A stretch of 64,000 bases of DNA from Nocardia vinacea (GCF_035920345.1 NZ_CP109149.1:9176001-9240000), one strand, 5' to 3'; counted from the stretch's first letter, positions 26,586 to 36,095 are shown. A program made the numbers and translations. Notes: generated from the sequence alone by a model not told the origin.

Positions 26586-27489
26586 TACATCCACCGAATT
26601 CCGTTCCGGCTTCGTCTGTTTCGTCGGCCGCCCGAATACCGGCAAGTCGACGCTGACCAATGCGCTGGTCGGCCAGAAGATCGCGATCACCTCCTCGCGC
26701 CCGCAGACCACCCGCCACACCATCCGCGGCATCGTGCACCGCGAGCACGCCCAGCTCATCCTGGTCGACACCCCTGGTCTGCACCGCCCGCGCACCCTGC
26801 TCGGCCAACGCCTGAACGACCTTGTCCGCGATACGTATTCCGAAGTCGACGTGATCGCGCTGTGTATTCCGGCCGACGAGAAAATCGGCCCCGGCGATAA
26901 GTGGATCCTGCAGCAGATCAAACAGATGGCGCCGAAGACCACTCTGCTCGGTGTGGTCACCAAGATCGACAAGGTGAGCCGCGACCAGGTCGCCGAACAG
27001 CTGATGGCGCTGTCACAACTGCTCGGCCCGGACCACGATGTCGTGCCGGTATCCGCGGTCAAGGGCGAACAGGTCGAGGTCCTCGTCGACGTCATCGCCT
27101 CGAAAATGCCGGAGGGCCCGGCCTTTTACCCCGACGGCGAGCTTACCGACGAGCCCGAGGAAACCCTGATGGCCGAGCTCATCCGCGAAGCCGCCCTGGA
27201 GGGTGTCCGCGACGAGCTCCCGCATTCGCTCGCGGTGGTCATCGAAGAGGTCCTCCCGCGCGAAGAGAACGAAGACCTGCTCGACGTGCACGCCCTGCTC
27301 TATGTCGAACGCTCCTCCCAGAAGGCCATCATCATCGGCAAGGGCGGCGCCCGCCTCAAAGAGGTCGGCACCAACGCCCGCAAACAAATCGAACACATCC
27401 TCGGCGCCCGCATCTACCTACACCTACACGTCAAGGTTGCCAAGGATTGGCAGCGCGACCCGAAACAGCTTGGCAAGCTGGGGTTCTGA
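26578..27489 (+). CDS. era: GTPase Era
   Basis: Ribosome assembly GTPase acting on 16S rRNA, 303 residues. G1 GRPNTGKST, G3 DTPGL, G4 TKID, and a C-terminal KH domain with IIIGKGGARLKEVGTNARKQIE. GTG 26578 overlaps the preceding gene by 8 bases and gives [19 protein letters not shown]; longer readings only duplicate the previous gene in another frame. Last gene of the phoH-ybeY-CBS-era run; YbeY and Era both act on 16S rRNA. Confidence 0.95.
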   Translation: MADTSTEFRSGFVCFVGRPNTGKSTLTNALVGQKIAITSSRPQTTRHTIRGIVHREHAQLILVDTPGLHRPRTLLGQRLNDLVRDTYSEVDVIALCIPADEKIGPGDKWILQQIKQMAPKTTLLGVVTKIDKVSRDQVAEQLMALSQLLGPDHDVVPVSAVKGEQVEVLVDVIASKMPEGPAFYPDGELTDEPEETLMAELIREAALEGVRDELPHSLAVVIEEVLPREENEDLLDVHALLYVERSSQKAIIIGKGGARLKEVGTNARKQIEHILGARIYLHLHVKVAKDWQRDPKQLGKLGF

Positions 27490-27607
27490 CGCAGGGATTT
27501 CCCCGCTGTCGCCGGGACCTCCTCGAACGCTGGTGGCGAAACGTACCGGTCCAGCACCGAAAGGTCTTGTACCGTCGTACTACTGAACCACGGGGGAGGT
27601 CACTGCG

Positions 27608-30457
27608 ATGCGAGGTGCCAACGATATCGGCAAGCTCCTGGAGTTGTTGCGGACACTGTATGTGCCGCATGAGCGCCCCCGGGTGCTGCGAACCCTGATG
27701 CGTAGGCGGCGCAAGCTGCCGCGCCCGCTGATATGCCTGGTCGGGCCTGCGGCCAACGGTGACTTGCTCACGGAGATCTATCGCTGGCTCGGCGAGTCCG
27801 GTGGTCGTCGCGCGGTGCCGCGCGCCCGGGTCGAATTGCACAGTCTGGCAGCGGATGCCATCCGGCCCGCCCCGAGCGCGATCGGCCAGGAGGTGGCCAC
27901 GCACTGCCTGCCGATTCTGCAGCGGCTGGTCGCGGGGTTCTCCACCGACGACACCGCCATGGGCCCGATTTCGTTCCCGCGCTATCGAACTGCGGACTGG
28001 CTCACCAGGCAGCGCGTCATAAGTGATGACACCGAAGCCGCGGTGGAGTTGCGGACTCGGTTGCCGAAGTTGCTACGACTCGGTTCTCGCGACTCCGATA
28101 TGGGTGGCGAGGTCGGGGACTGGATCACCCGGGTGGTCTTCGCCGTGCTCGCATTGTGGCCGGTGCTGCGGCTGTGGATGTGGATCAGTGGCATGGTGCC
28201 GGGGCTGTCGAAGGAGACCCGCTGGTTCATGCGCCAGCGGTATATGGCACCCGAACTATCGGACAGTTTCCTGGGTTTCGCGACTCGGCTGACCGCCCCG
28301 CTGCGCAATGACGAGAACGAGGACCAGGTCGCCAAGCTGCTGGTGCACGCATTCCTCGAGGATCTGCGCGACGCGTACCGGCAACGGATCTGGCGGCCGT
28401 CGAGCTGGCGTCGCACCGCCTATCCGGTGGCGCTGCTCGACACCATCACGGTGGGTAGCCCCGGTGCCCAACTGCTGCGCCGGATCAACGATATCCGCAA
28501 TGAGACCGGGATTTTCGATCCACTGGTGGTGGTCGCCGCCCTCGACCACGACCCGCGCGATCTGGAACCCGCGCAGCCGGTGCACGAACTTGCGAGCATC
28601 GGCGATCTGCACAGTCTCGACAACCTCGAAAGCCTGGACGACAGACCGGCTTCCGGACCGGTGCCGGATCCGCTGCAGCAATGGCTGCGCGATATCGACA
28701 ACAGCCGGACCAACCGGTTGTCGGACGCCTGGTACCTGCGATTGGCGTTGCCCGACCCGGCCCACGGCCGGATCGGTGACCCCGACCGCACGCACCTGGC
28801 CGTGCCACCGGCGCCGCCCCTTGCCGCCCGCAAATGGTTTGTCACGATCTGCGTGCTGATCCCGGTGGCGGCATTGGTGGCGACGGCGCTGGTGTATGTC
28901 CCGGCGCTGCGCGGCGTCCCCTGTTCACACTGGCCGTGGACCTCCGGCATCGCGGTGGCCGAACGCGGCGGTGAATGCGTCGGCTACAGCGATAACGACC
29001 GGCAGGTTTTCGCCGACGACCGGGAACTGTCGTCGATGCAGCGGGAAGTGTTCCGGCAGAACAAGATTGCCACCGATATCCGCCGCGCGAATCCGCGGCG
29101 TCCGCTGGTTTCGCTCGTCTATTTCGCTGGAATCAGCTACTCCGACAGCAATGTTCGATATCCGCACGCGCAAGTGCAGGAGTTGGCCGGATTGGCCGTG
29201 CGGCAGCGCCGTGCTATCGGAGCGCCCGACGAATCGGAGCCGCTGCTGCGCATTGTTGTCGCCAACGGTGGTTCGAATATGCGCGAGGCATCGTGGGTGG
29301 TCGATCATCTGCTGGCCGATATGCTGCGCAAGGACACGGGGGTGCTCGGTGTTGTCGGTATGGACCGCAGCACCGCGGAGACGGCGCGGGCGATCGGCAA
29401 ATTGGGCGATCTCGGGGTGCCGGTCGTCGCGACGACACTGTCGGCCGACGGGTTGGAGGCCGCGTCGCCGATGTTCTTCCAGTCCGTGCCGAGCAATCGG
29501 GTCCAGGCCAGGCTGATCGCGGATTACGTTGAGGGAGCGCGTTATCCGGACGGTGAACCGGAAGCCGGACGACGACGTTACGACCGCGTGCTGGTGTACT
29601 ACCCGAATGTCGCCGACGACGTCTATGTCAACACCTTGGTGAGTGACCTGAACGCTGAACTCGACCGGCGCGGGGTGCCACGCGACAGCCGCAGCTGGGA
29701 CGTGCAGCAGGAACTGTACGGGTTTCCGGCACCGTGCGAGACGCCGGGTTTCAATCGTCACACGCTGCTGTTCTTCGCCGGGCGCAACGACGACTTCGCT
29801 ACCTTCGGAAATGCCGTCACCCGGGGGTGCCTGGCCACGGAATCGCCCGCGATCCTGGGTGCCGATACGGTGACGCGCCTGATCGCCGACCCCAAGGCGA
29901 TGGCAGCGCTACCGGCGAGCCTGACGGTGCGCTACGTCGCCAAGGGGGTGCCCGTAATTCTGGGCGGCGCGGAGTGCGTGCGCGGCAACGGTGTGATCGG
30001 CAGCGAAGCGCCCACCCTCGACTTTCAGGAGTTGTGCGGTGAATTGCCCAGGCTCGTAGCGGATCTGGCTGCCTACCCCGATATGGCGCCCTACCATCCG
30101 TCGTGGCCCGGCGACCGCACCGGACTGGCCTACGACGTCGCCGGTGTGATCCTGCAGGCGGTCCGTGCCAATCGCGCCCGGCCCGAGCGCGCCCGCGATG
30201 TCAATCGCGCCGCCATCGCACTGCAACTGCGCGGCACCGACTATCTCGGAGTCACCGGGACGCTGTACTTCTCCCGAGGTCGAGTGGCCGACGAGTCGAC
30301 CATCGGCATTCTCGTCGCCACCGGCCTCGGGAAGACCAGTCAGCCGCGGCAGTGTTTGCTGATGTATCCGCAGGGCGTCGTCAACGGCCGGGGTCCGGAC
30401 GGGTGCCCGGCGGGCACCAAGAGCGATACCGAGGTCTGGACCCTGCCCGATCGCTGA
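27608..30457 (+). CDS. Large membrane protein with degenerate NTPase-like N-terminus and extracytoplasmic ligand-binding-like domain
   Basis: 949 residues, ATG behind GGGGGAGGT. Residues ~1-170 are cytoplasmic and include PRPLICLVGPAANGDLLTEI, which sits like a Walker A loop but lacks the GK[ST]. A first hydrophobic segment (~172-198) and a second (WFVTICVLIPVAALVATALVYV, ~410-432) flank a ~210-residue cytoplasmic part. The remaining ~510 residues should lie outside and resemble type 1 periplasmic binding proteins (IVVANGGSNMREASWVVDHLLADML..VLGVVGMDRSTAETARAIGKLGDLGVPVVATTLSADGL). No transporter genes are adjacent. Possibly a ligand sensor; function unknown. Confidence 0.75.
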   Translation: MRGANDIGKLLELLRTLYVPHERPRVLRTLMRRRRKLPRPLICLVGPAANGDLLTEIYRWLGESGGRRAVPRARVELHSLAADAIRPAPSAIGQEVATHCLPILQRLVAGFSTDDTAMGPISFPRYRTADWLTRQRVISDDTEAAVELRTRLPKLLRLGSRDSDMGGEVGDWITRVVFAVLALWPVLRLWMWISGMVPGLSKETRWFMRQRYMAPELSDSFLGFATRLTAPLRNDENEDQVAKLLVHAFLEDLRDAYRQRIWRPSSWRRTAYPVALLDTITVGSPGAQLLRRINDIRNETGIFDPLVVVAALDHDPRDLEPAQPVHELASIGDLHSLDNLESLDDRPASGPVPDPLQQWLRDIDNSRTNRLSDAWYLRLALPDPAHGRIGDPDRTHLAVPPAPPLAARKWFVTICVLIPVAALVATALVYVPALRGVPCSHWPWTSGIAVAERGGECVGYSDNDRQVFADDRELSSMQREVFRQNKIATDIRRANPRRPLVSLVYFAGISYSDSNVRYPHAQVQELAGLAVRQRRAIGAPDESEPLLRIVVANGGSNMREASWVVDHLLADMLRKDTGVLGVVGMDRSTAETARAIGKLGDLGVPVVATTLSADGLEAASPMFFQSVPSNRVQARLIADYVEGARYPDGEPEAGRRRYDRVLVYYPNVADDVYVNTLVSDLNAELDRRGVPRDSRSWDVQQELYGFPAPCETPGFNRHTLLFFAGRNDDFATFGNAVTRGCLATESPAILGADTVTRLIADPKAMAALPASLTVRYVAKGVPVILGGAECVRGNGVIGSEAPTLDFQELCGELPRLVADLAAYPDMAPYHPSWPGDRTGLAYDVAGVILQAVRANRARPERARDVNRAAIALQLRGTDYLGVTGTLYFSRGRVADESTIGILVATGLGKTSQPRQCLLMYPQGVVNGRGPDGCPAGTKSDTEVWTLPDR

Positions 30458-30459
30458 AC

Positions 30460-31890
30460 TCACCACCACGGTTCGGGGCGGTGGCGCTCCCAGTGCAGTT
30501 CCGATTCCAGTTGTGCCGCAACGGAAACCAGCAGCGGTTCGGTGTTCGCAGTGCCCATGAGTTGGGCACCGACCGGCAGACCGGTGTCGGTGAAACCGGC
30601 GGGGACATTCACCGCGGGCCAGCCGAGCACATTCCAGGGCCAGGTGTACGGGCATGCGGCCGTGATGAGATCGTTGGTGGCGTTGACGCCGATGCCGTCG
30701 ATCTCTTCGGTGCGTGGCGGGGGAGTCGCGGTGGTCGGGGCCAGCACCAGGTCGTAGTTGCGGAAGAAGCCGCCGATTCGCTTGTGCAGCAACGTTTCCG
30801 CCTGACGTGCCGCGAACAGTGCCGGCCCGCTGAGTGCGCGGCCGAACCAGACGTTCGCGGTGGTGCGTGGATCCACTTGTACGCCAGGCATTTTGTCGTA
30901 GACGTGTCGGACGCCAGCCAGCGAGCGGGGTAGGAAGGACGCACCGATCATGATCCCGTAGTGCAGATCCGCCACGGTTACCGAATGACCGAGGCGGCGA
31001 AGTGTGGTGGCGATGCGCTGCACCGCGACTTCGACCTCCGGATGCAGCGCGGTTCTGGTGGCGGTGAACGGGATTCGCAGCGAGAGGGCGATGCGTAGTC
31101 GTCCTGGATCGCGGCCGACGGCATCGGAGACGGTGAGCGGTTCGGGGGTGTGCAGGTCGCCGGGATGCGGTCCGGCGGCGGTGTCGAGCAGCAGTGCGGC
31201 ATCGGCGACGGTGCGGGCCAATGGTCCGTTCACGGTGAGGCCGTGGAATGCCTCGGCCGCGGGCCAGGTGGAGATGCGGCCGCGCTGTGGTTTGATGCCG
31301 ACGAGATTGGTCCATGCGGTCGGGATGCGGACCGAGCCCGCGCCGTCGGAACCCAGTGCGGCGGGTACCAATCCGGCCGCGACGGCAGCCGCAGAACCGC
31401 CGGATGAGCCGCCCGGTGTGTATTCGGCACCCCATGGGTTGCGAGTGTGGCCGAAGGCGGCGCCGCTGGTGAACGGCAGTTGGCCGAGTTCGCAGGTATT
31501 GGTCTTGCCGACGATCACCGCACCGGCGGCGCGCAGCCGTCGAACCGATTCCGCGTCTTCGATTTTCGGCGGGAGCTCGCCGCCGCAGCCGAATGCCGTT
31601 GGCTCACCGGCGATATCGGTATCGTCCTTGATCGCAATCGGCACGCCGAGCAGGGGGAGACGTTCGCCGGCGGCCAAGCGCTCGTCGGCCGCGACGGCCT
31701 CGGCGAGTGCCTTTTCGCGCCGGACGATGCGGAAGGCATTCAGGGTCGGCTGACTCGCCTCGATCCGGTCCAGTGCGGCGCCGACCGCGGCCACGGAGCT
31801 GATCCTGCCCTGCGTGAGGGCGGCCGCGAAGTCGGCGAGGCCGAGTTCGGCGGTCGCGAATGGGTGCAGGGTGGCGTCGGACACCGTCAT
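30460..31890 (-). CDS. Amidase (amidase signature family)
   Basis: 476 residues. The Lys-cisSer-Ser triad regions are visible: VPIAIKDDTDIAG (Lys) and GGSSGGSAAAVAAGL with GSDGAGSVRIP. The family hydrolyses amides from simple nitrile-derived amides to Glu-tRNA transamidation; there are no gatB/C neighbours, so it is a stand-alone amidase, as is the amidase at the same chromosomal position in mycobacteria (AmiA2, from memory). ATG 31890 follows GGAGACGGAG; longer readings upstream run into the operator region. Substrate unknown. Confidence 0.88.
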   Translation of the reverse strand: MTVSDATLHPFATAELGLADFAAALTQGRISSVAAVGAALDRIEASQPTLNAFRIVRREKALAEAVAADERLAAGERLPLLGVPIAIKDDTDIAGEPTAFGCGGELPPKIEDAESVRRLRAAGAVIVGKTNTCELGQLPFTSGAAFGHTRNPWGAEYTPGGSSGGSAAAVAAGLVPAALGSDGAGSVRIPTAWTNLVGIKPQRGRISTWPAAEAFHGLTVNGPLARTVADAALLLDTAAGPHPGDLHTPEPLTVSDAVGRDPGRLRIALSLRIPFTATRTALHPEVEVAVQRIATTLRRLGHSVTVADLHYGIMIGASFLPRSLAGVRHVYDKMPGVQVDPRTTANVWFGRALSGPALFAARQAETLLHKRIGGFFRNYDLVLAPTTATPPPRTEEIDGIGVNATNDLITAACPYTWPWNVLGWPAVNVPAGFTDTGLPVGAQLMGTANTEPLLVSVAAQLESELHWERHRPEPWW

Positions 31891-31995
31891 GTGAGCTCCG
31901 TCTCCTTCGATCTTTCGTTGCACGGTAGCGCGGAGCTGGTCAACCGTCCACATCGGCTCCCGAATCTCCACCCCAGGTAGGAGGCCGAGCTGTAG

Positions 31996-32016
31996 ACATA
32001 CATACCGTATGTATGT
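31996..32016. promoter_or_regulatory. 21-bp palindrome, candidate TetR operator
   Basis: ACATACATAC (31996-32005), one central C, then GTATGTATGT (32007-32016): perfect 10-bp arms. It lies 36 bases before the hydrolase start and between divergent transcripts, so it is the likely operator of the TetR encoded by the second gene of the operon. Confidence 0.7.
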
Positions 32017-32052
32017 AATGGTGGACACGAACTGCGAACACATGGAGGAACC

Positions 32053-32919
32053 ATGGGAATCAGTACGTCACTCGGCCGCACGGATGAGGTGGATCTCCCC
32101 GGCGGCCGCATCCGGTATCACGACACGGGGGAGGGCGCACCGGTCGTTTTCGTGCACGGCCTGCTCGTCAACTCCGATCTTTGGCGCAATGTCGTCCCCA
32201 CCATCGCGGCGGCGGGCTATCGCTGCCTCAGTCCGGACCTGCCGCTCGGCTCACACGAAATCCCGGTCCCCGCAGCGGATCTCACGCCCACTGGGGTTGC
32301 CGATCTGATCGCCGACTTTCTGGAGCGACTCGACCTCACCGACGTCACCGTTGTCGCCAATGACACCGGCGGCGCGATCACCCAGGTGTTGCTGACCCGT
32401 CGTCCGGAGCGGATCGGCCGCGTCGTACTGGCCTCGTGCGACGCCTACGAGGCTTTCTTCCCGCCTGCCTTCGCGGCGCTGCCGGTGCTGGCGCGGGTAC
32501 CCGGCTCGCTGCGGCCGCTGACCGAGTTGATGCGGATCCGTGCGCTGCATCGTCTGCCGATCGCCTTCGGCTGGGTGACTAAGCGCCCGGTCCCGCCGGA
32601 GATCGCCGACTCCTACCTGCTGCCGAGCCGGAATTCGGCGGCGATCCGCAAGGATCTGCGCCGGTTCCTGAAGACCGTGCATCGCCGCTACACGCTCGAC
32701 GCCGCTACCCGATTCCCGTCGGTGCGGATTCCGGTGCTGATCGCATGGGCTCGCGAGGACAAGATCTTCCCGGTGAAATTCGCGGAACGCCTGGCCGCCG
32801 ACCTGCCGAACGCGACCCTGAAGTTCATCGACGACTCCTACACCTTCCTGTCCGAAGATCAGCCCGAGTTGCTCTCCGAAACGATTCTGGAGTTCACTCG
32901 GGCGCATGCAACGCCGTAG
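32053..32919 (+). CDS. Alpha/beta hydrolase with Asp nucleophile, haloalkane-dehalogenase-like
   Basis: 288 residues. VVFVHGLLVNSDLWRNV forms the oxyanion region, and the nucleophile elbow reads VVANDTGG with Asp where esterases have Ser, as in haloalkane dehalogenases and epoxide hydrolases. The usual catalytic His before the C-terminal helix appears replaced: DDSYTFLSEDQPELL has Tyr where GHF/HFL is expected. It is cotranscribed with a TetR gene (14-base overlap) behind a palindromic operator. Either a catalytically altered enzyme or one using a different His. Substrate unknown. Confidence 0.75.
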   Translation: MGISTSLGRTDEVDLPGGRIRYHDTGEGAPVVFVHGLLVNSDLWRNVVPTIAAAGYRCLSPDLPLGSHEIPVPAADLTPTGVADLIADFLERLDLTDVTVVANDTGGAITQVLLTRRPERIGRVVLASCDAYEAFFPPAFAALPVLARVPGSLRPLTELMRIRALHRLPIAFGWVTKRPVPPEIADSYLLPSRNSAAIRKDLRRFLKTVHRRYTLDAATRFPSVRIPVLIAWAREDKIFPVKFAERLAADLPNATLKFIDDSYTFLSEDQPELLSETILEFTRAHATP

Positions 32920-33505
32920 TCAGGAGGATCGCTCCCGTGCCACCCGAGCCGCGCTCGAGCAGGCCGGTCGCCGGTTGTTCGCCGAGCGCGGTTTCGCGGC
33001 GACCTCGGCAGAGGAACTCGTGACCGAGGCGGGAGTCACCCGCGGCGCTCTGCACCACCACTACGGCGATAAGCGCGGTCTCTTCCTGGCCGTGCTCGAA
33101 AAAATAGAGGTCGAGACCACGCAGGAAATCGAAAACGCCATCGGAGCAGGTAATCCCGATGACATTGTCGCCTCGATGGCCATCGGCCTGAATGTCTTCT
33201 TGGAGATATGCCAGCGCCCGGAGATGATCCGCATCACCCTCTACGACGGCCCCGCGGTCCTCGGCTGGCAGGCATTTCGCGAATTCGAGGCGCGCCATGG
33301 GCTGGGGTTGGTCATCGCCCAATTGGAACGCGCCCGTGACGCGGGGCTGATCGCCGACGCGCCGATTCAGGTCCTGGCCCAGCTGATCTTCAGCGCGGTC
33401 ACCGAGGCGGGACTCATCGTCGCCCACGCCACGGATAAGGACGCCGCCCGAGCGCAGGCACAACAGTCCCTGATGCTGCTGATCGGCGGCATTCTCCGCA
33501 CCTGA
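32906..33505 (+). CDS. TetR-family regulator
   Basis: 199 residues. HTH in residues 10-55 (TRAALEQAGRRLFAERGFAATSAEELVTEAGVTRGALHHHYGDKRGLF). Starts inside the end of the hydrolase gene (14-base overlap), so it is an autoregulated second cistron. The C-terminal domain has the usual TetR helical dimer core. Expected to bind the palindrome at 31996-32016. Confidence 0.88.
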   Translation: MQRRSQEDRSRATRAALEQAGRRLFAERGFAATSAEELVTEAGVTRGALHHHYGDKRGLFLAVLEKIEVETTQEIENAIGAGNPDDIVASMAIGLNVFLEICQRPEMIRITLYDGPAVLGWQAFREFEARHGLGLVIAQLERARDAGLIADAPIQVLAQLIFSAVTEAGLIVAHATDKDAARAQAQQSLMLLIGGILRT

Positions 33506-33527
33506 CGTATGTGCGGTCGCGCGGGTG

Positions 33528-33591
33528 TCGCATAACTAGTGGTTTCCTCGCAGAGGTCGCGATTTGTGTGCGGTGACCACTAGCTATGCGA
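33528..33591. repeat. ~64-bp imperfect palindrome, copy 1
   Basis: TCGCATAACTAGTGG (33528-33542) pairs with CCACTAGCTATGCGA (33577-33591), 14 of 15 matching, around a 34-nt centre. It lies between the convergent TetR and VanX-like genes and could act as a terminator, but a similar ~63-bp structure at 41781-41843 with shared ends suggests a dispersed palindromic element. Confidence 0.6.
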
Positions 33592-33602
33592 GGGTGGGCA
33601 TG

Positions 33603-34376
33603 TCATTGGATGGGGAAGTCGAAGTAGGTGTTGGGGAAGGGCTCGCTCTTCAAGGTGAAGTGCCACCATTCCTCTGGGAGGTTTTTGAAACCGTGCTCGT
33701 CCATGAGGGTCGTCAGTAGTTCTCGGAGGGCGCGCTGGGTGGCGCTCGGTGCTGGGTTGGCCGTGTGCGCGAGCGGGTCGAAGCAGTCGTAGCCGGTGCC
33801 GAAGTCGAGGCTGTTGTCCCGGAAGCGCTGGTCGGCGGGCAGTGTGCAGGCGCGCAGCGGATCACCTCCGTGATACTGCTCCTGATCGGCGGGTGGTAGC
33901 GCGACGATCGTGAGATCCAAGGTGCTGCCCCGGCTGTGCCCGGACTTCTCCGCGATGTATCCGTCCCGGAACAGATTCGCCTTGTCCACCGTCGGATAGA
34001 ACTCCGCCCGCATCTTGGTATCGCCGAGATCCTTTGCCCAACTGACGAATTGGTCCACCGCACGCTGCGGTCGAAAGCAGTCGTAGGTCTTCAGCCCCAA
34101 CCCCATCGGCCGCAATTCCAGCTGCACTTCGGCAAGGGCCGCAGCCGCCTCTTTCGTCAACAAGCATTTGGGCGCTTCATACCCATTGATCCGCCCACCG
34201 ATGAAGTTGTGCTCCCCGAAGTACCGCGCATCGACAATGATCGTCGGATCCAACTCCGTCACCGAAACGAACGCCGACTCATCAGCGACAGGCGAACTCG
34301 GCTTATCCCCACATCCCGCGACCCCGACAGCCGCGATCGCCGCCAAAACCACTGAGCAGAACCGAATTCCGCGCAT
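33603..34376 (-). CDS. D-Ala-D-Ala dipeptidase-like lipoprotein (VanX/DdpX type)
   Basis: 257 residues with a lipoprotein signal (VVLAAIAAVGVAGC-GDK). Peptidase M15 zinc motifs are present: SGHSRGSTLDLT (H and D ligands) and EEWWHF (catalytic Glu and His). The enzyme would cleave D-Ala-D-Ala dipeptide outside the membrane, anchored by its lipidated Cys. No van resistance genes adjoin it, so cell-wall turnover is more likely than glycopeptide resistance. Convergent with the TetR gene; HIT gene just upstream. Confidence 0.85.
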   Translation of the reverse strand: MRGIRFCSVVLAAIAAVGVAGCGDKPSSPVADESAFVSVTELDPTIIVDARYFGEHNFIGGRINGYEAPKCLLTKEAAAALAEVQLELRPMGLGLKTYDCFRPQRAVDQFVSWAKDLGDTKMRAEFYPTVDKANLFRDGYIAEKSGHSRGSTLDLTIVALPPADQEQYHGGDPLRACTLPADQRFRDNSLDFGTGYDCFDPLAHTANPAPSATQRALRELLTTLMDEHGFKNLPEEWWHFTLKSEPFPNTYFDFPIQ

Positions 34377-34397
34377 CCGCAGATCATAGCTGCGGAT

Positions 34398-34898
34398 CTA
34401 CGTTCCCGAACCGAGTTCCGCCCGCAACCGCCCACCCAACTCCGCCGCCTCCGCCTCCGACCAAGGGATCACCCCGTTCTCCGCCATCAACGCATGAAAC
34501 TGCTGATGCTCATACGGCGTTCCAGGAGTGAGCGGCTGCACATGCCAGTGCACATGCGCATTTCCCTGCTGGCTGCCGAGCGAGAGCAGATAGGTGCGCT
34601 CGGACGGCACTACGGCTTCGACAGCGCGCGCGACCCGATGAACCACCGCCTGCAATCGCAGGTACGCATCCTGATCGAAATCGCGAACCACATGCTCGAT
34701 ATGCGCCTTCGGAGCCACCAGCACGTGCCCGTACATCGTCGGATATCTCCCGAGAAATGCGATATGCGCGCCGTCATCGAATACCACCTCGTGCTCCGAC
34801 CCGGGTGCACCCGCGACCAGGTCGCAGATGAAACAAGGCCCTGACCGAACCCGCTCCTGATATCCCGCCGAATCGAACGGCATCCGATCCACGTGCAC
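34398..34898 (-). CDS. HIT-family nucleotide hydrolase
   Basis: 166 residues. CFICDLVAGAPGSE at the N-terminus and the histidine triad NAHVHWHVQPL mark a HIT protein that hydrolyses or transfers nucleoside monophosphates from dinucleotides. The C-terminal part is longer than a minimal Hint. ATG 34898. It lies 21 bases upstream of the VanX-like gene in the same direction, so they may be co-transcribed. Exact substrate unknown. Confidence 0.88.
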   Translation of the reverse strand: MHVDRMPFDSAGYQERVRSGPCFICDLVAGAPGSEHEVVFDDGAHIAFLGRYPTMYGHVLVAPKAHIEHVVRDFDQDAYLRLQAVVHRVARAVEAVVPSERTYLLSLGSQQGNAHVHWHVQPLTPGTPYEHQQFHALMAENGVIPWSEAEAAELGGRLRAELGSGT

Positions 34899-35122
34899 GA
34901 TTCCTCCCCGGGTAGATCAGTCACGATAGTGCCCGGACCGAGGGCGAGCGCGTTGGTTCGAGCGGAGCGTCACGTTGTCGGCAAGACCAGGGATTCGTGG
35001 ACGCCATCGGCTATCCGCTCGATGACCAGTGAGGTGTTGTTCGATCAGCCGCAAATGGCGTGGATGCGTTCCGATGGTCGCGTCTGGGGGTGGGGGTCGG
35101 GGGTTCGTGGGAGGATGGCGGG

Positions 35123-35908
35123 GTGCGGTTGTACAGAGACGAGGCGGTGGTGGTTCGCCAGCATAAGCTGGGGGAGGCGGATCGCATTGTCACGTTGTTG
35201 ACGCGGCAGCACGGGTTGGTGCGGGCGGTGGCCAAGGGGGTGCGGCGGACCAAGTCGCGGTTCGGGGCCCGTTTGGAACCGTTCGCGTATGTGGACGTGC
35301 AGCTGCATCCGGGGCGCAATCTCGACACGGTCACCCAGGTGCACACCATGGAGGCATTCGCCGCCGATATCGTCGACGATTATGGCCGCTACACCACGGC
35401 CTGCGCGGTACTGGAGACCGCGGAGCGGCTGGCGGGTGAGGAGCGCGCACCCGCGCCGAAGCTGCACGCATTGACCGCGAGCGCGCTGCGGGCGATCGCC
35501 GCCAAACAGCGCCCGCACGAGCTGATCCTCGACGCATACCTGTTGCGCGCCATGGGTTTTGCGGGCTGGGCGCCCGCGCTGGACGAATGCGCGCGCTGCG
35601 CGACACCCGGCCCGCATCGCGCCTTCCACGTCGCGGCGGGCGGTGCGGTCTGCGTGCACTGCCGCCCGCCAGGGTCGGCCACTCCGGCCCCGGGCGTGCT
35701 CGACCTGCTGGTCGCTCTGCTGAAAGGCGACTGGGATTACGTCGAGCAGGTCCCCGATCAGATCCGCAGACAGGCCAGCGGCCTGGTCGCGGCGCATCTG
35801 CAGTGGCATCTCGAGCGTCAGCTGCGCACACTTCCACTGATCGAGCGTTCGCGTTCGGCAGACGGAACGACCGGGCTGGAGTCGTCAACCGCCGCACAGG
35901 TGGGCTGA
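35123..35908 (+). CDS. recO: DNA repair protein RecO
   Basis: 261 residues. N-terminal OB fold (VRLYRDEAVVVRQHKLGEADRIVTLLTRQHGLVRAVAKGVRRTKS), helical domain, and a zinc site CARC...CVHC. RecO works with RecF/RecR in loading RecA on gapped DNA. GTG 35123 has GGGAGG upstream and matches the usual start just before the OB fold. Followed by uppS after 187 bases, as in mycobacteria. Confidence 0.93.
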   Translation: MRLYRDEAVVVRQHKLGEADRIVTLLTRQHGLVRAVAKGVRRTKSRFGARLEPFAYVDVQLHPGRNLDTVTQVHTMEAFAADIVDDYGRYTTACAVLETAERLAGEERAPAPKLHALTASALRAIAAKQRPHELILDAYLLRAMGFAGWAPALDECARCATPGPHRAFHVAAGGAVCVHCRPPGSATPAPGVLDLLVALLKGDWDYVEQVPDQIRRQASGLVAAHLQWHLERQLRTLPLIERSRSADGTTGLESSTAAQVG

Positions 35909-36095
35909 GGAGGCGAGACGTCGTCGCATTCTTGCCCGCGTACCCGTCCGAACCAGGGCAGACCGCTGATGATCTGGGCATAGACCGGCATCATCGAATC
36001 GGAGCCGTATCCGACCCGAACCGCATGACGAGCGCCGTCACCGGGTATCGGTGGTCCGCACAATCCCTCCACAACCATCAGGCAGGATAGGTGCC

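Noticed and set aside
33603..34376. Vancomycin resistance gene vanX
   Set aside because: The motifs fit the M15 dipeptidases, but there is no vanH, vanA or vanR/S neighbour and the protein is a lipoprotein; a turnover role is more likely.
35909..36095. Possible small gene on the minus strand between recO and uppS
   Set aside because: A frame exists through 35818-36189 but its ends read antisense to recO and uppS and it has no start signals or known motif.
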